From assembly GCA_017466445.1 (NCBI GenBank), contig JAFTUC010000005.1, positions 62,001 to 126,000 on the forward strand: a stretch of 64,000 nucleotides of DNA. The letters are read 5' to 3'. Below the pieces are notes generated by a model, which did no database searches, was not told where the DNA came from, and saw only the letters and a program-made list of their open reading frames with translations. The stretch's first letter is position 1. Each line of letters begins with the position of its first letter. Shown in pieces: positions 34,986-43,593 of this stretch. Source of the DNA: Clostridia bacterium (lineage in GTDB: Bacteria > Bacillota > Clostridia > Oscillospirales > CAG-272). The position numbers and the translations under genes were made by a program.

Positions 34986-35014
34986 ATTATACCCGTTTTT
35001 TCGCGAGATGTCAA
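34986..35014 (-). promoter_or_regulatory. Consensus SigA promoter of the guanylate kinase gene
   Basis: On the minus strand, TTGACA (35014-35009) and TATAAT (34991-34986) are 17 nt apart. It is back to back with the promoter of the divergent fumarase gene. Confidence 0.9.
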
Positions 35015-35042
35015 TAGCTTTGCGCTTTTTTATTTTTACTTA

Positions 35043-35071
35043 TTGACATGCAAAAAAATTTATGTTAAAAT
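35043..35071 (+). promoter_or_regulatory. SigA promoter of the fumarase-beta gene
   Basis: TTGACA (35043-35048) and TAAAAT (35066-35071) are 17 nt apart, 50 nt upstream of the ATG at 35121. Confidence 0.87.
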
Positions 35072-35120
35072 GCGCTTAGCTTTGATATTTTTAACTAAAA
35101 ACAAAAAGGAAACAGAAAAA

Positions 35121-35645
35121 ATGCTTGATATAAACGTAAACGAGCTGCGCGCCGCAGCATCCACGCTCAGAGCGGGAGATAAGATCCTTCTTTCGGGAAG
35201 GGTCTACACAGCAAGGGATGCCGCACATGCGAGAATGGTAAGATCTCTTGAAAAAGGCGAGTCGCTTCCGTTTGAGATAAAGGATGCGGTAATCTACTAC
35301 GCGGGTCCGACTCCCCAAAAAAACGGGCTCGCTATAGGCTCGTGCGGCCCCACAACATCCTCGAGAATGGACGTCTACACGCCGAGGCTTCTCGATCTCG
35401 GACTGCTTGCCATGATCGGAAAGGGTATACGAAGCCGTGACGTTACCGAGACACAGATTCGAAACAAGGCGCTCTATTTCTGCGCCATCGGAGGCGCAGG
35501 TGCTATAGCGGCATCTCACATCAAAAGCGCCGAGGTGATAGCATATCCAGACCTCGGATGTGAGGCGATCCGACTTCTTGAATTTGACAGATTTCCTCTT
35601 TTTGTCGGTACAGATATTTACGGAAAAAGCATTTACGACAGGTAA
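35121..35645 (+). CDS. Fumarate hydratase class I / tartrate dehydratase beta subunit
   Basis: The 174-residue protein matches the C-terminal (beta) half of class I iron-sulfur fumarases and L-tartrate dehydratases: LRAGDKILLSGRVYTARDAAH, the GPTTSSRMD substrate loop, and IGKG. The beta subunit needs an alpha subunit carrying the 4Fe-4S cluster, but none is present within this window; it normally lies directly upstream. It is thus an orphan here. I start at ATG 35121 with AAGGAAA upstream. The gene 33 bp downstream (GH28-like) reads the same way. Confidence 0.88.
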   Translation: MLDINVNELRAAASTLRAGDKILLSGRVYTARDAAHARMVRSLEKGESLPFEIKDAVIYYAGPTPQKNGLAIGSCGPTTSSRMDVYTPRLLDLGLLAMIGKGIRSRDVTETQIRNKALYFCAIGGAGAIAASHIKSAEVIAYPDLGCEAIRLLEFDRFPLFVGTDIYGKSIYDR

Positions 35646-35678
35646 TTGTTTTTGTATAAATTGTAGGAGGACGAGGAT

Positions 35679-36941
35679 ATGATATACACAAAAGATTTCA
35701 TAGGCGAAAACGACAACGTACGGATCGAGAACGCGATCAAAGGACGCGGACGTGACGGGCAGGTCGTAATCGAGGCAAAGGCAAATGGTGAGCCATGGAT
35801 GCTCGACAGGGCGATACTTCTTCCCTCAAACACCACAGTCATACTGCGAAACTGCAGGATAAAGCTCTCCGATCTCTGCCGTGACAATTTCTTCCGCACC
35901 GCAAACTGCGGTCTTGGCATCGAGGACCCCGAAAGGGTGACCGACATCCATATAATCGGCGAAGGTAACGTCATTCTTGAAGGTGCCGATCATCCCCGTG
36001 CCACTGGAGACAGCTCGAAATCATTGGCAAATCCTTGTCCATTCCTTGACGAGGATCTCTGCAAATACGGAGACTGGATTCCCGAGGAGCGCCGCTTGAG
36101 CGGAAAACTCGATTTCTGGGACAGGCACAACCATTCGTTCGGCACGGATGCTGGAGACGAAAGTCAGTCTCAGTACGGAGATTGGCGCGGCATCGGAATA
36201 CTTTTTGCAAACGTCGACCGATTCTCTGTCGAAAATCTCACTATCGTGCGCTCTCATGGTTGGGGCATATCTGTCGAGGCGGGAACCAACGGAATAATAA
36301 GCCGCATAACATTTGACTCATGCATGTCGGGAGAGATTGACGGAATTCTTCAGAACATGGAAAATCAGGACGGCATCGACCTTCGCAACGGATGCAACAA
36401 CATAACGATATCGGACATAAGCGGAAACACGGGCGATGACGTCATCGCTCTCACGGCGATCGCTAAACCCTGTTATTGTCCGGGAGGAGCTCTGAAAAGC
36501 ACGCATGTTATGCACAGCGACTGGAAAAGACGCGATCCCACGATCCACGACATCATAATAAAGAACGTACGGGCAACATCTCATCTTTGTTGGGTAATTC
36601 GTATGCTCCCCGCACAAACAAGGATATACAATGTTATAGTAAACGGCGTTATCGACACCGGCGACGATCTCACTCATTCGGGTACTATCCTACTTGGTGA
36701 ACGCGACGACGGATACGGCGAGAATTATCGGGACGGACTGCAAAATATAATCGTATCAAACGTTATCAGCAATGGAAAAGACCACGGCATCGGCGTTTTG
36801 GGATTTCTCAAGGATTCCGTTATAAGCACCGTATCTCATAGAAGTTCCAAAAGCGCGGCTATAAAAACGGTGAGGGAAAACGCTTTTGACAACGTTACGG
36901 TGACGGGCATTATCCAAACGGATAAAACGGATAAAAAATAA
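35679..36941 (+). CDS. GH28-like polygalacturonase-family protein (right-handed beta-helix)
   Basis: The 420-residue protein forms a parallel beta-helix with the GH28 pattern: QDGIDLRNGCNNITISDI and the catalytic-type TGDDVIAL near residue 255. One of the acidic pairs (D-x-D around NQDGID and GDD) is in place; a third expected His-Gly motif appears as RSHGWGISVE. No signal peptide is present, so it should act in the cytoplasm on imported galacturonides, or have another uronide substrate. AGGAGG lies upstream. It is likely cotranscribed with the fumarase-beta gene, an odd pairing. Confidence 0.82.
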   Translation: MIYTKDFIGENDNVRIENAIKGRGRDGQVVIEAKANGEPWMLDRAILLPSNTTVILRNCRIKLSDLCRDNFFRTANCGLGIEDPERVTDIHIIGEGNVILEGADHPRATGDSSKSLANPCPFLDEDLCKYGDWIPEERRLSGKLDFWDRHNHSFGTDAGDESQSQYGDWRGIGILFANVDRFSVENLTIVRSHGWGISVEAGTNGIISRITFDSCMSGEIDGILQNMENQDGIDLRNGCNNITISDISGNTGDDVIALTAIAKPCYCPGGALKSTHVMHSDWKRRDPTIHDIIIKNVRATSHLCWVIRMLPAQTRIYNVIVNGVIDTGDDLTHSGTILLGERDDGYGENYRDGLQNIIVSNVISNGKDHGIGVLGFLKDSVISTVSHRSSKSAAIKTVRENAFDNVTVTGIIQTDKTDKK

Positions 36942-36964
36942 AATATACGCTTACTTTTAAGTAA

Positions 36965-37007
36965 ACGATTGACAATCTTGAAATTATATTGTATAATTAA
37001 GGCAGTA
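36965..37007 (+). repeat. 43-bp direct repeat, copy 1 (consensus promoter)
   Basis: This is identical over 43 bp to 38482-38524. It contains TTGACA (36969-36974) and TATAAT (36992-36997) 17 nt apart. Unlike copy 2, no plus-strand gene follows it: the GTAGGGGCG hairpin begins right at its end and the LRR gene reads towards it. Confidence 0.92.
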
Positions 37008-37031
37008 GGGGCGAACACAGTTCGCCCCTAC
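37005..37031. repeat. GTAGGGGCG hairpin element, short form
   Basis: GTAGGGGCGAA and TTCGCCCCTAC form a perfect 11-bp stem with loop CACAG. It shares both ends with the longer element at 26290-26341 but lacks its middle. It lies between copy 1 of the 43-bp repeat and the 3' end of the LRR gene and may also act as a terminator. Confidence 0.75.
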
Positions 37032-37086
37032 CATATTTCCCAAAACATCCTTATGAGAACGCTCCTAATGAAGTGCTTTTTATGTT

Positions 37087-38214
37087 TCAATATTCGATCT
37101 TTCCGTTACTGCAATGCACTATGCCCGATACTCCTATGCTTTCGAGAGCGTTTTTTTCGCGCTTAGCACCCTTTTGCACCGCTTCTTTAAATTCCTCCAC
37201 GGTACCTCCGTAATAAATATCGGTAAGTGCGGTGCAGCCCTCAAGCGCTGCGTTATCGATGAGGTTGACACCCTCCGGAACGGTTATACATTCAAGTGAC
37301 GTACAGTAGCTGAACGCGTGATTTTCAAGAGAGGTCACACCGTTTGGTATTACAACCTCCTTAAGCGACGGGCAGTTAGAGAAGGCGCTTATACCTATAT
37401 ACTCAAAATGCTCGGGAAAAACGATCTCTGCAAGATCCTTACAGCCGTAAAACGCCTCATGATCAATATAGGTAACGCTATCCGGTATATCAAGTCTTGT
37501 AATTCCCGAGCCTTCAAGCAGTTGATATTCGAGTGTGGGAATCTTATTAGGCAGAGTTATACTTTTAAGGCTCTTAAGACCCGAGAGTGCATATTCGTTA
37601 ATAAAAAGAACACTGTTTGGAATAACTAATTTTTCGAGAGCTTCGCAAACACAAAAAGCAGTTTTATCAATATACAGCACTCCGTCCGGAATGATGATCT
37701 CCTTGATTTTCGTGCAAGCATGAAACGCGTTTTGTCCTATTATTTTCGTTTTGGGATGTATCTCGCACTCGCTTATATCCCTGTCTTTTGCTTCCATAAG
37801 GATGAGATACGGATTATTTTCATTACCGAGATAACGGGCATTATCGTACTCGTTATATACGAGATTTTCGCAGTTGTAGAAAGCATCCTCGCCTATAAAC
37901 GTTATACAATCCGGAAGACTTATATCGGCAAGCGTGCTGCAATTCTTAAAGCCCTCTTTTGCTATACCGAGAACGGGAAGACCGTTATGGAGCGGTGACA
38001 CTGTCACGTTTTTTTCAGTACAGCTCCCGCGCGACACCTCATAACCGTTCTTATTATCGAGCAGCGTGAATTTCAGTCCCTTTGAAGAGAGGACGATCTC
38101 TTTCCCCGAGTTTTCCTTCTCTCCGTCGGAGCCGATATTTTGGCAGGCGGAAAAAGTACCCGCACACACGAGCAAAACAAGTAAAACCGAGATAAAGCAT
38201 TTAAATTTTTTCAT
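37087..38214 (-). CDS. BspA-type leucine-rich repeat surface lipoprotein
   Basis: The 375-residue protein has a signal peptide with lipobox F-S-A-C (Cys24), so it should be a surface lipoprotein. Residues 85-340 hold about ten LRR_5 (BspA/TpLRR) repeats of the form IGxxAFxxCxxLxxIxIPxxV. Such proteins mediate adhesion or protein binding on the cell surface in gut bacteria. A FKEAVQKGAKREKN and HCSNG tail closes the protein. GGAAA precedes the ATG. The gene is flanked by direct copies of a 43-bp promoter sequence, so it looks inserted between GH28 and galM. Confidence 0.88.
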   Translation of the reverse strand: MKKFKCFISVLLVLLVCAGTFSACQNIGSDGEKENSGKEIVLSSKGLKFTLLDNKNGYEVSRGSCTEKNVTVSPLHNGLPVLGIAKEGFKNCSTLADISLPDCITFIGEDAFYNCENLVYNEYDNARYLGNENNPYLILMEAKDRDISECEIHPKTKIIGQNAFHACTKIKEIIIPDGVLYIDKTAFCVCEALEKLVIPNSVLFINEYALSGLKSLKSITLPNKIPTLEYQLLEGSGITRLDIPDSVTYIDHEAFYGCKDLAEIVFPEHFEYIGISAFSNCPSLKEVVIPNGVTSLENHAFSYCTSLECITVPEGVNLIDNAALEGCTALTDIYYGGTVEEFKEAVQKGAKREKNALESIGVSGIVHCSNGKIEY

Positions 38215-38481
38215 AATGATTTCCTTTCCGCGTACGTACTACGCAAGTGGTATATACTACCGTATTTTACATATTTCCCGACATCACAAAGATCAGTTGT
38301 ACATAGTCCAACACCTCCGAAACATTCTCTTTGTCTATAAAGACACCTTTTTTTCGAAAATAATTCGGTTAATCCAAAAGAAAAAGCATTGTTTACAAAA
38401 AATTCATATTTGCGGAATTTTAGTCTTGTATCACCCGAAAGCGTGCTTTATATCAACAGATCGACAGATTATTTCAAATTT
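38215..38481. other. Intergenic spacer between the LRR gene and galM
   Basis: This AT-rich stretch contains the minus-strand leader of the LRR gene, with a weak TAAAAT at about 38265 and a small hairpin in CGCGTACGTACTACGC. I see no gene, RNA or strong repeat in it. Confidence 0.4.
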
Positions 38482-38524
38482 ACGATTGACAATCTTGAAA
38501 TTATATTGTATAATTAAGGCAGTA
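38482..38524 (+). repeat. 43-bp direct repeat, copy 2; promoter of galM
   Basis: This second exact copy carries TTGACA (38486-38491) and TATAAT (38509-38514), 17 nt apart. It lies about 50 bp upstream of the galM ATG, so it is the working promoter. A small hairpin (GCGCGTTTCACGCGC) follows in the leader. Confidence 0.93.
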
Positions 38525-38566
38525 ATATTTATCATGCGCGTTTCACGCGCGGAAAGCAGGTTTCAA

Positions 38567-39607
38567 ATGAGCACTGAAAGAAAATATTTCGGCACTATGC
38601 CCGACGGAACAAATGTTGACTGCTGCATCCTTGCAAAGGGTCAGACCAAGGTCACTCTCATCGAGTACGGTGCAAGGATCGCCGACATAAACTATCGCGG
38701 CTTTCAGACAATCGGAGGCTTCCACACTCTCGAAGGATATCTTAAGGACACAGAGCATCAGGGCTCTACCATAGGAAGATACGCAAACAGAATCAAGGAC
38801 GGTCTTTTTACTCTTAACGGCACTCAGTACGTTCTCGCAAAGAACGAGGGCGGCGTAACTCATCTTCACGGCGGAAACGTCGGATATGACGTAAGAGTCT
38901 GGAAGCTCACAAAGATCGAGGAGACCGACGACGTCGCGCGCGCGACCTTCACGATCGTTTCCGAGGACGGTGAGGAGGGTTATCCCGGAAAGCTTGACAT
39001 TTCTGTCACCTTCTCTCTTACAAACGACAACGCATTCACGATCGATTACAGCGCAACGACCGACAAGGACACTGTCATCTCTATGACAAACCACAGTTAT
39101 TTCTGCATCTCGGGTTGCGGTGAAAGCATTCTCGATCAGATCCTTACCATTGATTCGGACAAGTTCGTAGCGGTAGACGATCTTCTTATTCCGACCGGAC
39201 TTGCAGACGTTGAGGGAACCTATTTCGATTTCAGAAAGCCCAAGGCTATCGGATGTGACATCGACAAGTTCGACGATATTCAGCTTAAGCGCGGCGGCGG
39301 ATACGATCACTGCTGGGTCCTCAATCACTCTAGCAAGGATTCTCCCGTAGCCTCTCTCTACTCTCCCCTTTCCAAGATAAACGTCGACGTTTACACCACG
39401 GAGGACGGCATTCAGGTCTACGCCGGCAACCGTATGGACGAGGACAACCCCTTCTACGGAAAATTCATCCAGAAGCCACGTTACTGCGTATGCATGGAAT
39501 GCTGCGCAAGACCCGACTCTCCCAACCAGAAGGATTTTCCCTCAGTCGTTCTTAAGGCAGGCGAGACCTACACTCAGACGACTACCTACAAATATTCCAC
39601 AAAGTAA
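38567..39607 (+). CDS. galM: Aldose 1-epimerase (galactose mutarotase)
   Basis: GalM interconverts the alpha and beta anomers of galactose and glucose before the Leloir pathway. The 346-residue protein has GYDVRVWKL, HSYFCISGCG (general-acid His region), the EGTYFDFRKPKAIG segment and the GGGYDHCWVLN His. I start it at ATG 38567, the first codon with the family N-terminus (MSTERKYFGTMPDGT); the frame is open further upstream but crosses the promoter. It fits the galactoside enzymes elsewhere in the window. Confidence 0.95.
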   Translation: MSTERKYFGTMPDGTNVDCCILAKGQTKVTLIEYGARIADINYRGFQTIGGFHTLEGYLKDTEHQGSTIGRYANRIKDGLFTLNGTQYVLAKNEGGVTHLHGGNVGYDVRVWKLTKIEETDDVARATFTIVSEDGEEGYPGKLDISVTFSLTNDNAFTIDYSATTDKDTVISMTNHSYFCISGCGESILDQILTIDSDKFVAVDDLLIPTGLADVEGTYFDFRKPKAIGCDIDKFDDIQLKRGGGYDHCWVLNHSSKDSPVASLYSPLSKINVDVYTTEDGIQVYAGNRMDEDNPFYGKFIQKPRYCVCMECCARPDSPNQKDFPSVVLKAGETYTQTTTYKYSTK

Positions 39608-39623
39608 GCACACTTAAGAGAAC

Positions 39624-39660
39624 AAGCGGAAATCCACGACCGTGTGATTTCCGCTTTCCT
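39624..39660 (+). terminator. Terminator of galM
   Basis: AAGCGGAAATC and GATTTCCGCTT form a perfect 11-bp stem. The following T run is weak (TCCTTCTT). Confidence 0.65.
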
Positions 39661-39802
39661 TCTTAAATAAGAACAATTTCAAAAATTCTTTTAATGTTCT
39701 TCACATTATCTACACATAGGGCGTTTAAAATTATATACAGTAGCAGTAAGTGACAAAATTGCTCAAATACATCCTTGAAAGAGGGAGGTCATTAAAACGT
39801 TT

Positions 39803-41290
39803 ATGGATAATTACAACAAGAGTCAAAGCAGCGAGGAGCTTACAACGGCAAGCGGAAATCACGAGACCGAGACCGTCGAGACCCAAACAGCGGAAGATAT
39901 CACTGCGCCTACAAAGGAAGAGGGGTCGGAGGTCACTACAGCTTCTTCTGACACGTCCGAGGAGTATGAGGTCTCGTTCGACAGCACGACCGGAGATTTT
40001 TCCTACACCCCGGGGTTTAACACATCGCCCTCTTACGGGACAGGCAACACCGCAAATCTTTCCTCAAGCAATCAAAAAGCCAAAAAGAGACCACTCATCC
40101 TTCATCTGACGGCTATAATAATAGCACTTGCCCTTCTCGTCACCTCGTTTGCTGCAGGCGCTCTCACAGTAGCGCATCTGCAAGGTCTACTAAAAAAGAG
40201 GGACGGAACAAGTAACGGCGAGCTCGGACAGATCAACGGAACCAAGCTTACGGTAGACAAAAGCGATCTTGAGGTCGCTGAAAACGCAGTTGCCGCCGCA
40301 ACGCTCGTAGCATACGATTCCAATCTGCTTATCGAAGCATATTCCGACACAAGCGGAAGCTCACTTCTCGGAACGGGAAGCGGCGTGCTTTGGAACGCAG
40401 AGGGATACATCGTGACCTGCAATCACGTCGTTGAAGGAAGCAAAACGGTAAAGGTGACCTTCACCGACGGATCGAGCTATTTTGCCGAGTCGATGGCGAC
40501 CGATCCTATCACCGATCTTGCCATTTTAAAGATCACTCTTGCAGAAGGCAGTGAGGTATGTCCGATCACGGCAAGAGACACGTCAGTTTCAGAGCTTATG
40601 CTCGGTGAGACTGTAATAGCGATCGGAAATCCGCTCGGATATTTTACAAACACGGTAACCGACGGAATAATATCATCCTTTGAAAGAGAGATCTCGGTCG
40701 AAGGAAAGACAATGAAGCTTATGCAGACCAACGTTGCGGTAAACTCGGGAAATTCGGGTGGCGGTCTATTTGACATAAACGGCTCGCTCGTTGGCATAGT
40801 GAACGCCAAGATCGCGGAAACGGGAGTGGAAGGCATCGGATTTGCAATTCCGATAGACACCGTAATCGACGTCGTTACTCAGCTTGCCGACAAGGGTTAC
40901 GTTTCCGGAAGACCCGCTATAGGCATTGAGTGCGTAAGCATAACAAATTACAACTACAAGGACATGCTCGCCGCTTACCCCGATCTTGAAAAATACGCAG
41001 TCACCTCCTCCGGAAGATGGGGAATCTCCACTATCAACGAGGGAATATATATCGTAGGTCTTCAGGATACTATCAAATACGCAAGCGAATCGGGCGAAAA
41101 GCTCAAATTCGGAGACAAGATATACAGTATAGCGAGTGATAACGAATCGGGTCTGACTCCCGGAAAGGATCTCGACTCCTTTATAAATTATATATCCTCC
41201 AAAAAGGTCGGAGACACCCTTAACGTTACCGTTATTCGAGGCGGTAAGGCACTTACTGTCTCCGTAGTTCTCGGAGAAAAAAAGATCTGA
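39803..41290 (+). CDS. HtrA/DegP-like membrane-anchored serine protease
   Basis: The 495-residue protein has an unusual Ser/Thr/Glu-rich N-terminal cytoplasmic region (residues 1-95), one transmembrane helix (about 97-125), a trypsin-like domain and a C-terminal PDZ domain. The catalytic triad is H208 (TCNHVV), D238 (TDLAIL) and S318 (NSGNSGGG). The protease domain should face outside, where HtrA proteins remove damaged proteins. GGGAGG lies 14 nt upstream of the ATG, somewhat long. A two-component system follows 28 bp downstream and is probably cotranscribed; such sensors often control envelope stress. Confidence 0.93.
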   Translation: MDNYNKSQSSEELTTASGNHETETVETQTAEDITAPTKEEGSEVTTASSDTSEEYEVSFDSTTGDFSYTPGFNTSPSYGTGNTANLSSSNQKAKKRPLILHLTAIIIALALLVTSFAAGALTVAHLQGLLKKRDGTSNGELGQINGTKLTVDKSDLEVAENAVAAATLVAYDSNLLIEAYSDTSGSSLLGTGSGVLWNAEGYIVTCNHVVEGSKTVKVTFTDGSSYFAESMATDPITDLAILKITLAEGSEVCPITARDTSVSELMLGETVIAIGNPLGYFTNTVTDGIISSFEREISVEGKTMKLMQTNVAVNSGNSGGGLFDINGSLVGIVNAKIAETGVEGIGFAIPIDTVIDVVTQLADKGYVSGRPAIGIECVSITNYNYKDMLAAYPDLEKYAVTSSGRWGISTINEGIYIVGLQDTIKYASESGEKLKFGDKIYSIASDNESGLTPGKDLDSFINYISSKKVGDTLNVTVIRGGKALTVSVVLGEKKI

Positions 41291-41318
41291 TCATTTTCTG
41301 AGTGAAAGGACTGATTAA

Positions 41319-41996
41319 ATGTACCGCATACTCGTCGTGGACGACGAAGACAAAATAAGAGAGCTTATAAAAAAATATGCTGAATTCGAAGGCTACACGG
41401 TCGACGAAGCCGCAAACGGTATTGAAGCGCTAAAACGTGTCGACTCGGAAAGCTACGACCTTATAGTTATGGATATAATGATGCCTCTGCTCGACGGTTT
41501 TACCGCGAGCAGAGAGATCAGAAAATCCTCGGACGTCCCGATAATAATGCTTTCGGCGCGAAGCGAGGAATACGACAAGATAAGCGGATTCCAGACCGGA
41601 ATAGACGATTACGTTGTAAAGCCCTTCTCTCCGCGCGAGCTCATGCTCCGCATCGATGCCGTTCTCAAGCGTTATAAGAAAAGCTCGGCTCCCGAAAAGG
41701 CGGATCAGTTCGTTCTTGAAGGACTCAGGGTCGATTTTAAGGCGAGGATAATCTACATAGACGGAGAGATCGTAAGCGTTTCTCCGAAGGAATACGATCT
41801 TCTTTGCTACATGATAAAAAACGCGAACATCGCCCTTTTCCGCGAAAAGATAATCTCCGAGGTCTGGGGATACGATTTTTACGGAGACGATCGGACGCTC
41901 GATACGCACATAAAGCTTCTCAGAAAATCGCTCGGCGCCTACAGTAAATATATAATCACATTAAGGGGAGTTGGATACCGCTTTGACGCAAAATAA
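41319..41996 (+). CDS. OmpR/PhoB-family response regulator
   Basis: The 225-residue protein has a receiver domain (acidic pocket VDDED, phospho-acceptor D52 in MDIMMP, K101 in VVKPF) and a winged-helix DNA-binding domain (about 130-225, ending TLRGVGYRFDAK). It is the partner of the overlapping histidine kinase. Sitting directly after htrA, it may regulate that gene in response to envelope stress (inference). Confidence 0.95.
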   Translation: MYRILVVDDEDKIRELIKKYAEFEGYTVDEAANGIEALKRVDSESYDLIVMDIMMPLLDGFTASREIRKSSDVPIIMLSARSEEYDKISGFQTGIDDYVVKPFSPRELMLRIDAVLKRYKKSSAPEKADQFVLEGLRVDFKARIIYIDGEIVSVSPKEYDLLCYMIKNANIALFREKIISEVWGYDFYGDDRTLDTHIKLLRKSLGAYSKYIITLRGVGYRFDAK

Positions 41997-43509
41997 GAAT
42001 CAAAAAAGCAAATACCGCAGGGCAAATCCGTTTTATCTTATATTTACAAAAAAAGGTCGTCGCCAAGCGGGCATAACCGCAAAGATTCTCTTTTATTTCA
42101 TCGTTTTTATGGCTATAACTCTCATACTTCTCTGGCTCTGTCAGATCGTATTCTTCGAGAGAATATACAAAACGATAATGATCCGAGATATAAAGAGAGA
42201 CGCAGACACCATTATTGCGACCGAAACGAGCGATAATTTTATGGCAAGGACCGAGGCGCTCTGCGAGAGCAGTAATTCCTGCATAACCCTCTATTCGCAC
42301 ACAGACAAGGCCTCGATCGACGTATCAAGCACCAAATACAAGGAATGCTATCTTTACGATCTTAAGATAAACGACATTATGGACCTCTACGACAAGGCGT
42401 ACGAAAACGGCGGCGAGTTGCTTTACACCTTCTCGCCCGATCCCGAGAGAAATTCTTTCGTCGGTGTTCCCTTCTCAGAGGATTCCTCGGATGAAAATCA
42501 CAGCGTTCTGCTCGTAAAGATATTCACGTCAAAGGCAAACAAGGACTGTGCCGTGTTCATCAACCGTGTCATCTCGCCCGTAGGCGCGACTACGACTACG
42601 ATGCTGCACATTCTCATCATGCTTTCGGGAATATACGTGATAATGGCTATACTTATGGTCATAATATCATCGAAAAATCTTGCCCGACCGCTTGTCGAGG
42701 TAAACAAGGCCGCAAACGAGCTCGGAAAGGGCAATTATTTTGCAAGATATATGCCAAAGCGCGGATACCGTGAGGTCGACGAGCTTGCACATACGCTTGA
42801 AAATGCGTCTCAGGAGCTATCCAAGGTAGATATGCTTCAAAGGGAGCTTATCGCAAACGTTTCGCACGATCTCAGAACGCCGCTCACCCTTATCTCGGGA
42901 TACAGCGAGATAATGAGAGACATTCCGGGCGAGGCGACCAAGGAAAACTGTCAGGTCATAATCGACGAGGTCGGAAAGCTTTCCTCCCTTGTCAACGATC
43001 TTTTGGAGATATCAAAGCTTCAAAGCGGAAACATGCAGATCGAAAGATCCGAATTTTCACTTGTCTCGCTTCTCGGAGAGTGTATTCACGGATACGATGA
43101 GCTTGCCGCCGCGCAAGGCTATACTCTCCTGCTTGAATGCGACAGAGACGTCACCTTAAGCGCGGACAGAACGATGATCTTCCAGGCGCTTCGCAATCTT
43201 ATAAACAACGCTCTCACCTACACAGGAGATGACAAGACGGTGCGTGTTTCCATAACATTTGCCGAGCATTTTGTACGTATATCGGTCACCGATTCGGGCG
43301 AGGGCATCGCTCCCGAGCATCTGCGTGATATCTGGGACAGATATTACAGAGATCCCGAGCACAAAAGAGCCAAGAGCGGAACCGGTCTCGGTCTCTCTAT
43401 CGTAAAATCGGTAGTTAAGCTTCACTCCGGCAGGTACGGTGTACGAAGCAAGCTCGGATCGGGTAGCACCTTCTGGATCGAGCTTCCTGTCGGCACTATA
43501 GAAAATTAA
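41983..43509 (+). CDS. Membrane sensor histidine kinase
   Basis: The protein (about 508 residues) has two transmembrane helices around an extracellular sensing domain of about 150 residues, a HAMP linker, the dimerisation domain with NVSHDLRTPLTLI carrying the phosphorylated His, and a HATPase domain (NALTYTG, DSGEGIAPEH, GTGLGLSIVK). I start it at TTG 41983, overlapping the response-regulator stop by 14 nt, with AAGGGGAG 12 nt upstream; a TTG at 41971 touches that ribosome site and is less likely. It forms a two-component pair with the preceding gene. Confidence 0.93.
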   Translation: MTQNKNQKSKYRRANPFYLIFTKKGRRQAGITAKILFYFIVFMAITLILLWLCQIVFFERIYKTIMIRDIKRDADTIIATETSDNFMARTEALCESSNSCITLYSHTDKASIDVSSTKYKECYLYDLKINDIMDLYDKAYENGGELLYTFSPDPERNSFVGVPFSEDSSDENHSVLLVKIFTSKANKDCAVFINRVISPVGATTTTMLHILIMLSGIYVIMAILMVIISSKNLARPLVEVNKAANELGKGNYFARYMPKRGYREVDELAHTLENASQELSKVDMLQRELIANVSHDLRTPLTLISGYSEIMRDIPGEATKENCQVIIDEVGKLSSLVNDLLEISKLQSGNMQIERSEFSLVSLLGECIHGYDELAAAQGYTLLLECDRDVTLSADRTMIFQALRNLINNALTYTGDDKTVRVSITFAEHFVRISVTDSGEGIAPEHLRDIWDRYYRDPEHKRAKSGTGLGLSIVKSVVKLHSGRYGVRSKLGSGSTFWIELPVGTIEN

Positions 43510-43514
43510 TAAAA

Positions 43515-43570
43515 TAAGGTACCTTACTACTTGACACCCTTTTCAGGATGTGGTATAATAAGGTACCTTA
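43515..43570 (+). promoter_or_regulatory. MarR promoter flanked by two identical operators
   Basis: The promoter TTGACA (43531-43536) and TATAAT (43554-43559), 17 nt apart, lies between two identical 12-bp palindromes TAAGGTACCTTA at 43515-43526 and 43559-43570. The second one overlaps the end of the -10 box. Centre-to-centre spacing is 44 bp, close to four helical turns. This is a textbook layout for autorepression by the MarR protein encoded next. Confidence 0.88.
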
Positions 43571-43593
43571 CTTTTTTTACAAAGGAGCAACAA

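Noticed and set aside
36969..36997. Consensus promoter in copy 1 of the 43-bp repeat as the start of a plus-strand transcript
   Set aside because: No plus-strand gene follows before galM, whose own promoter is copy 2. I treat copy 1 as a duplicated remnant.
38543..39328. A 261-codon open frame on the minus strand inside galM
   Set aside because: It is the shadow of a clear aldose epimerase gene and has no promoter or ribosome site.
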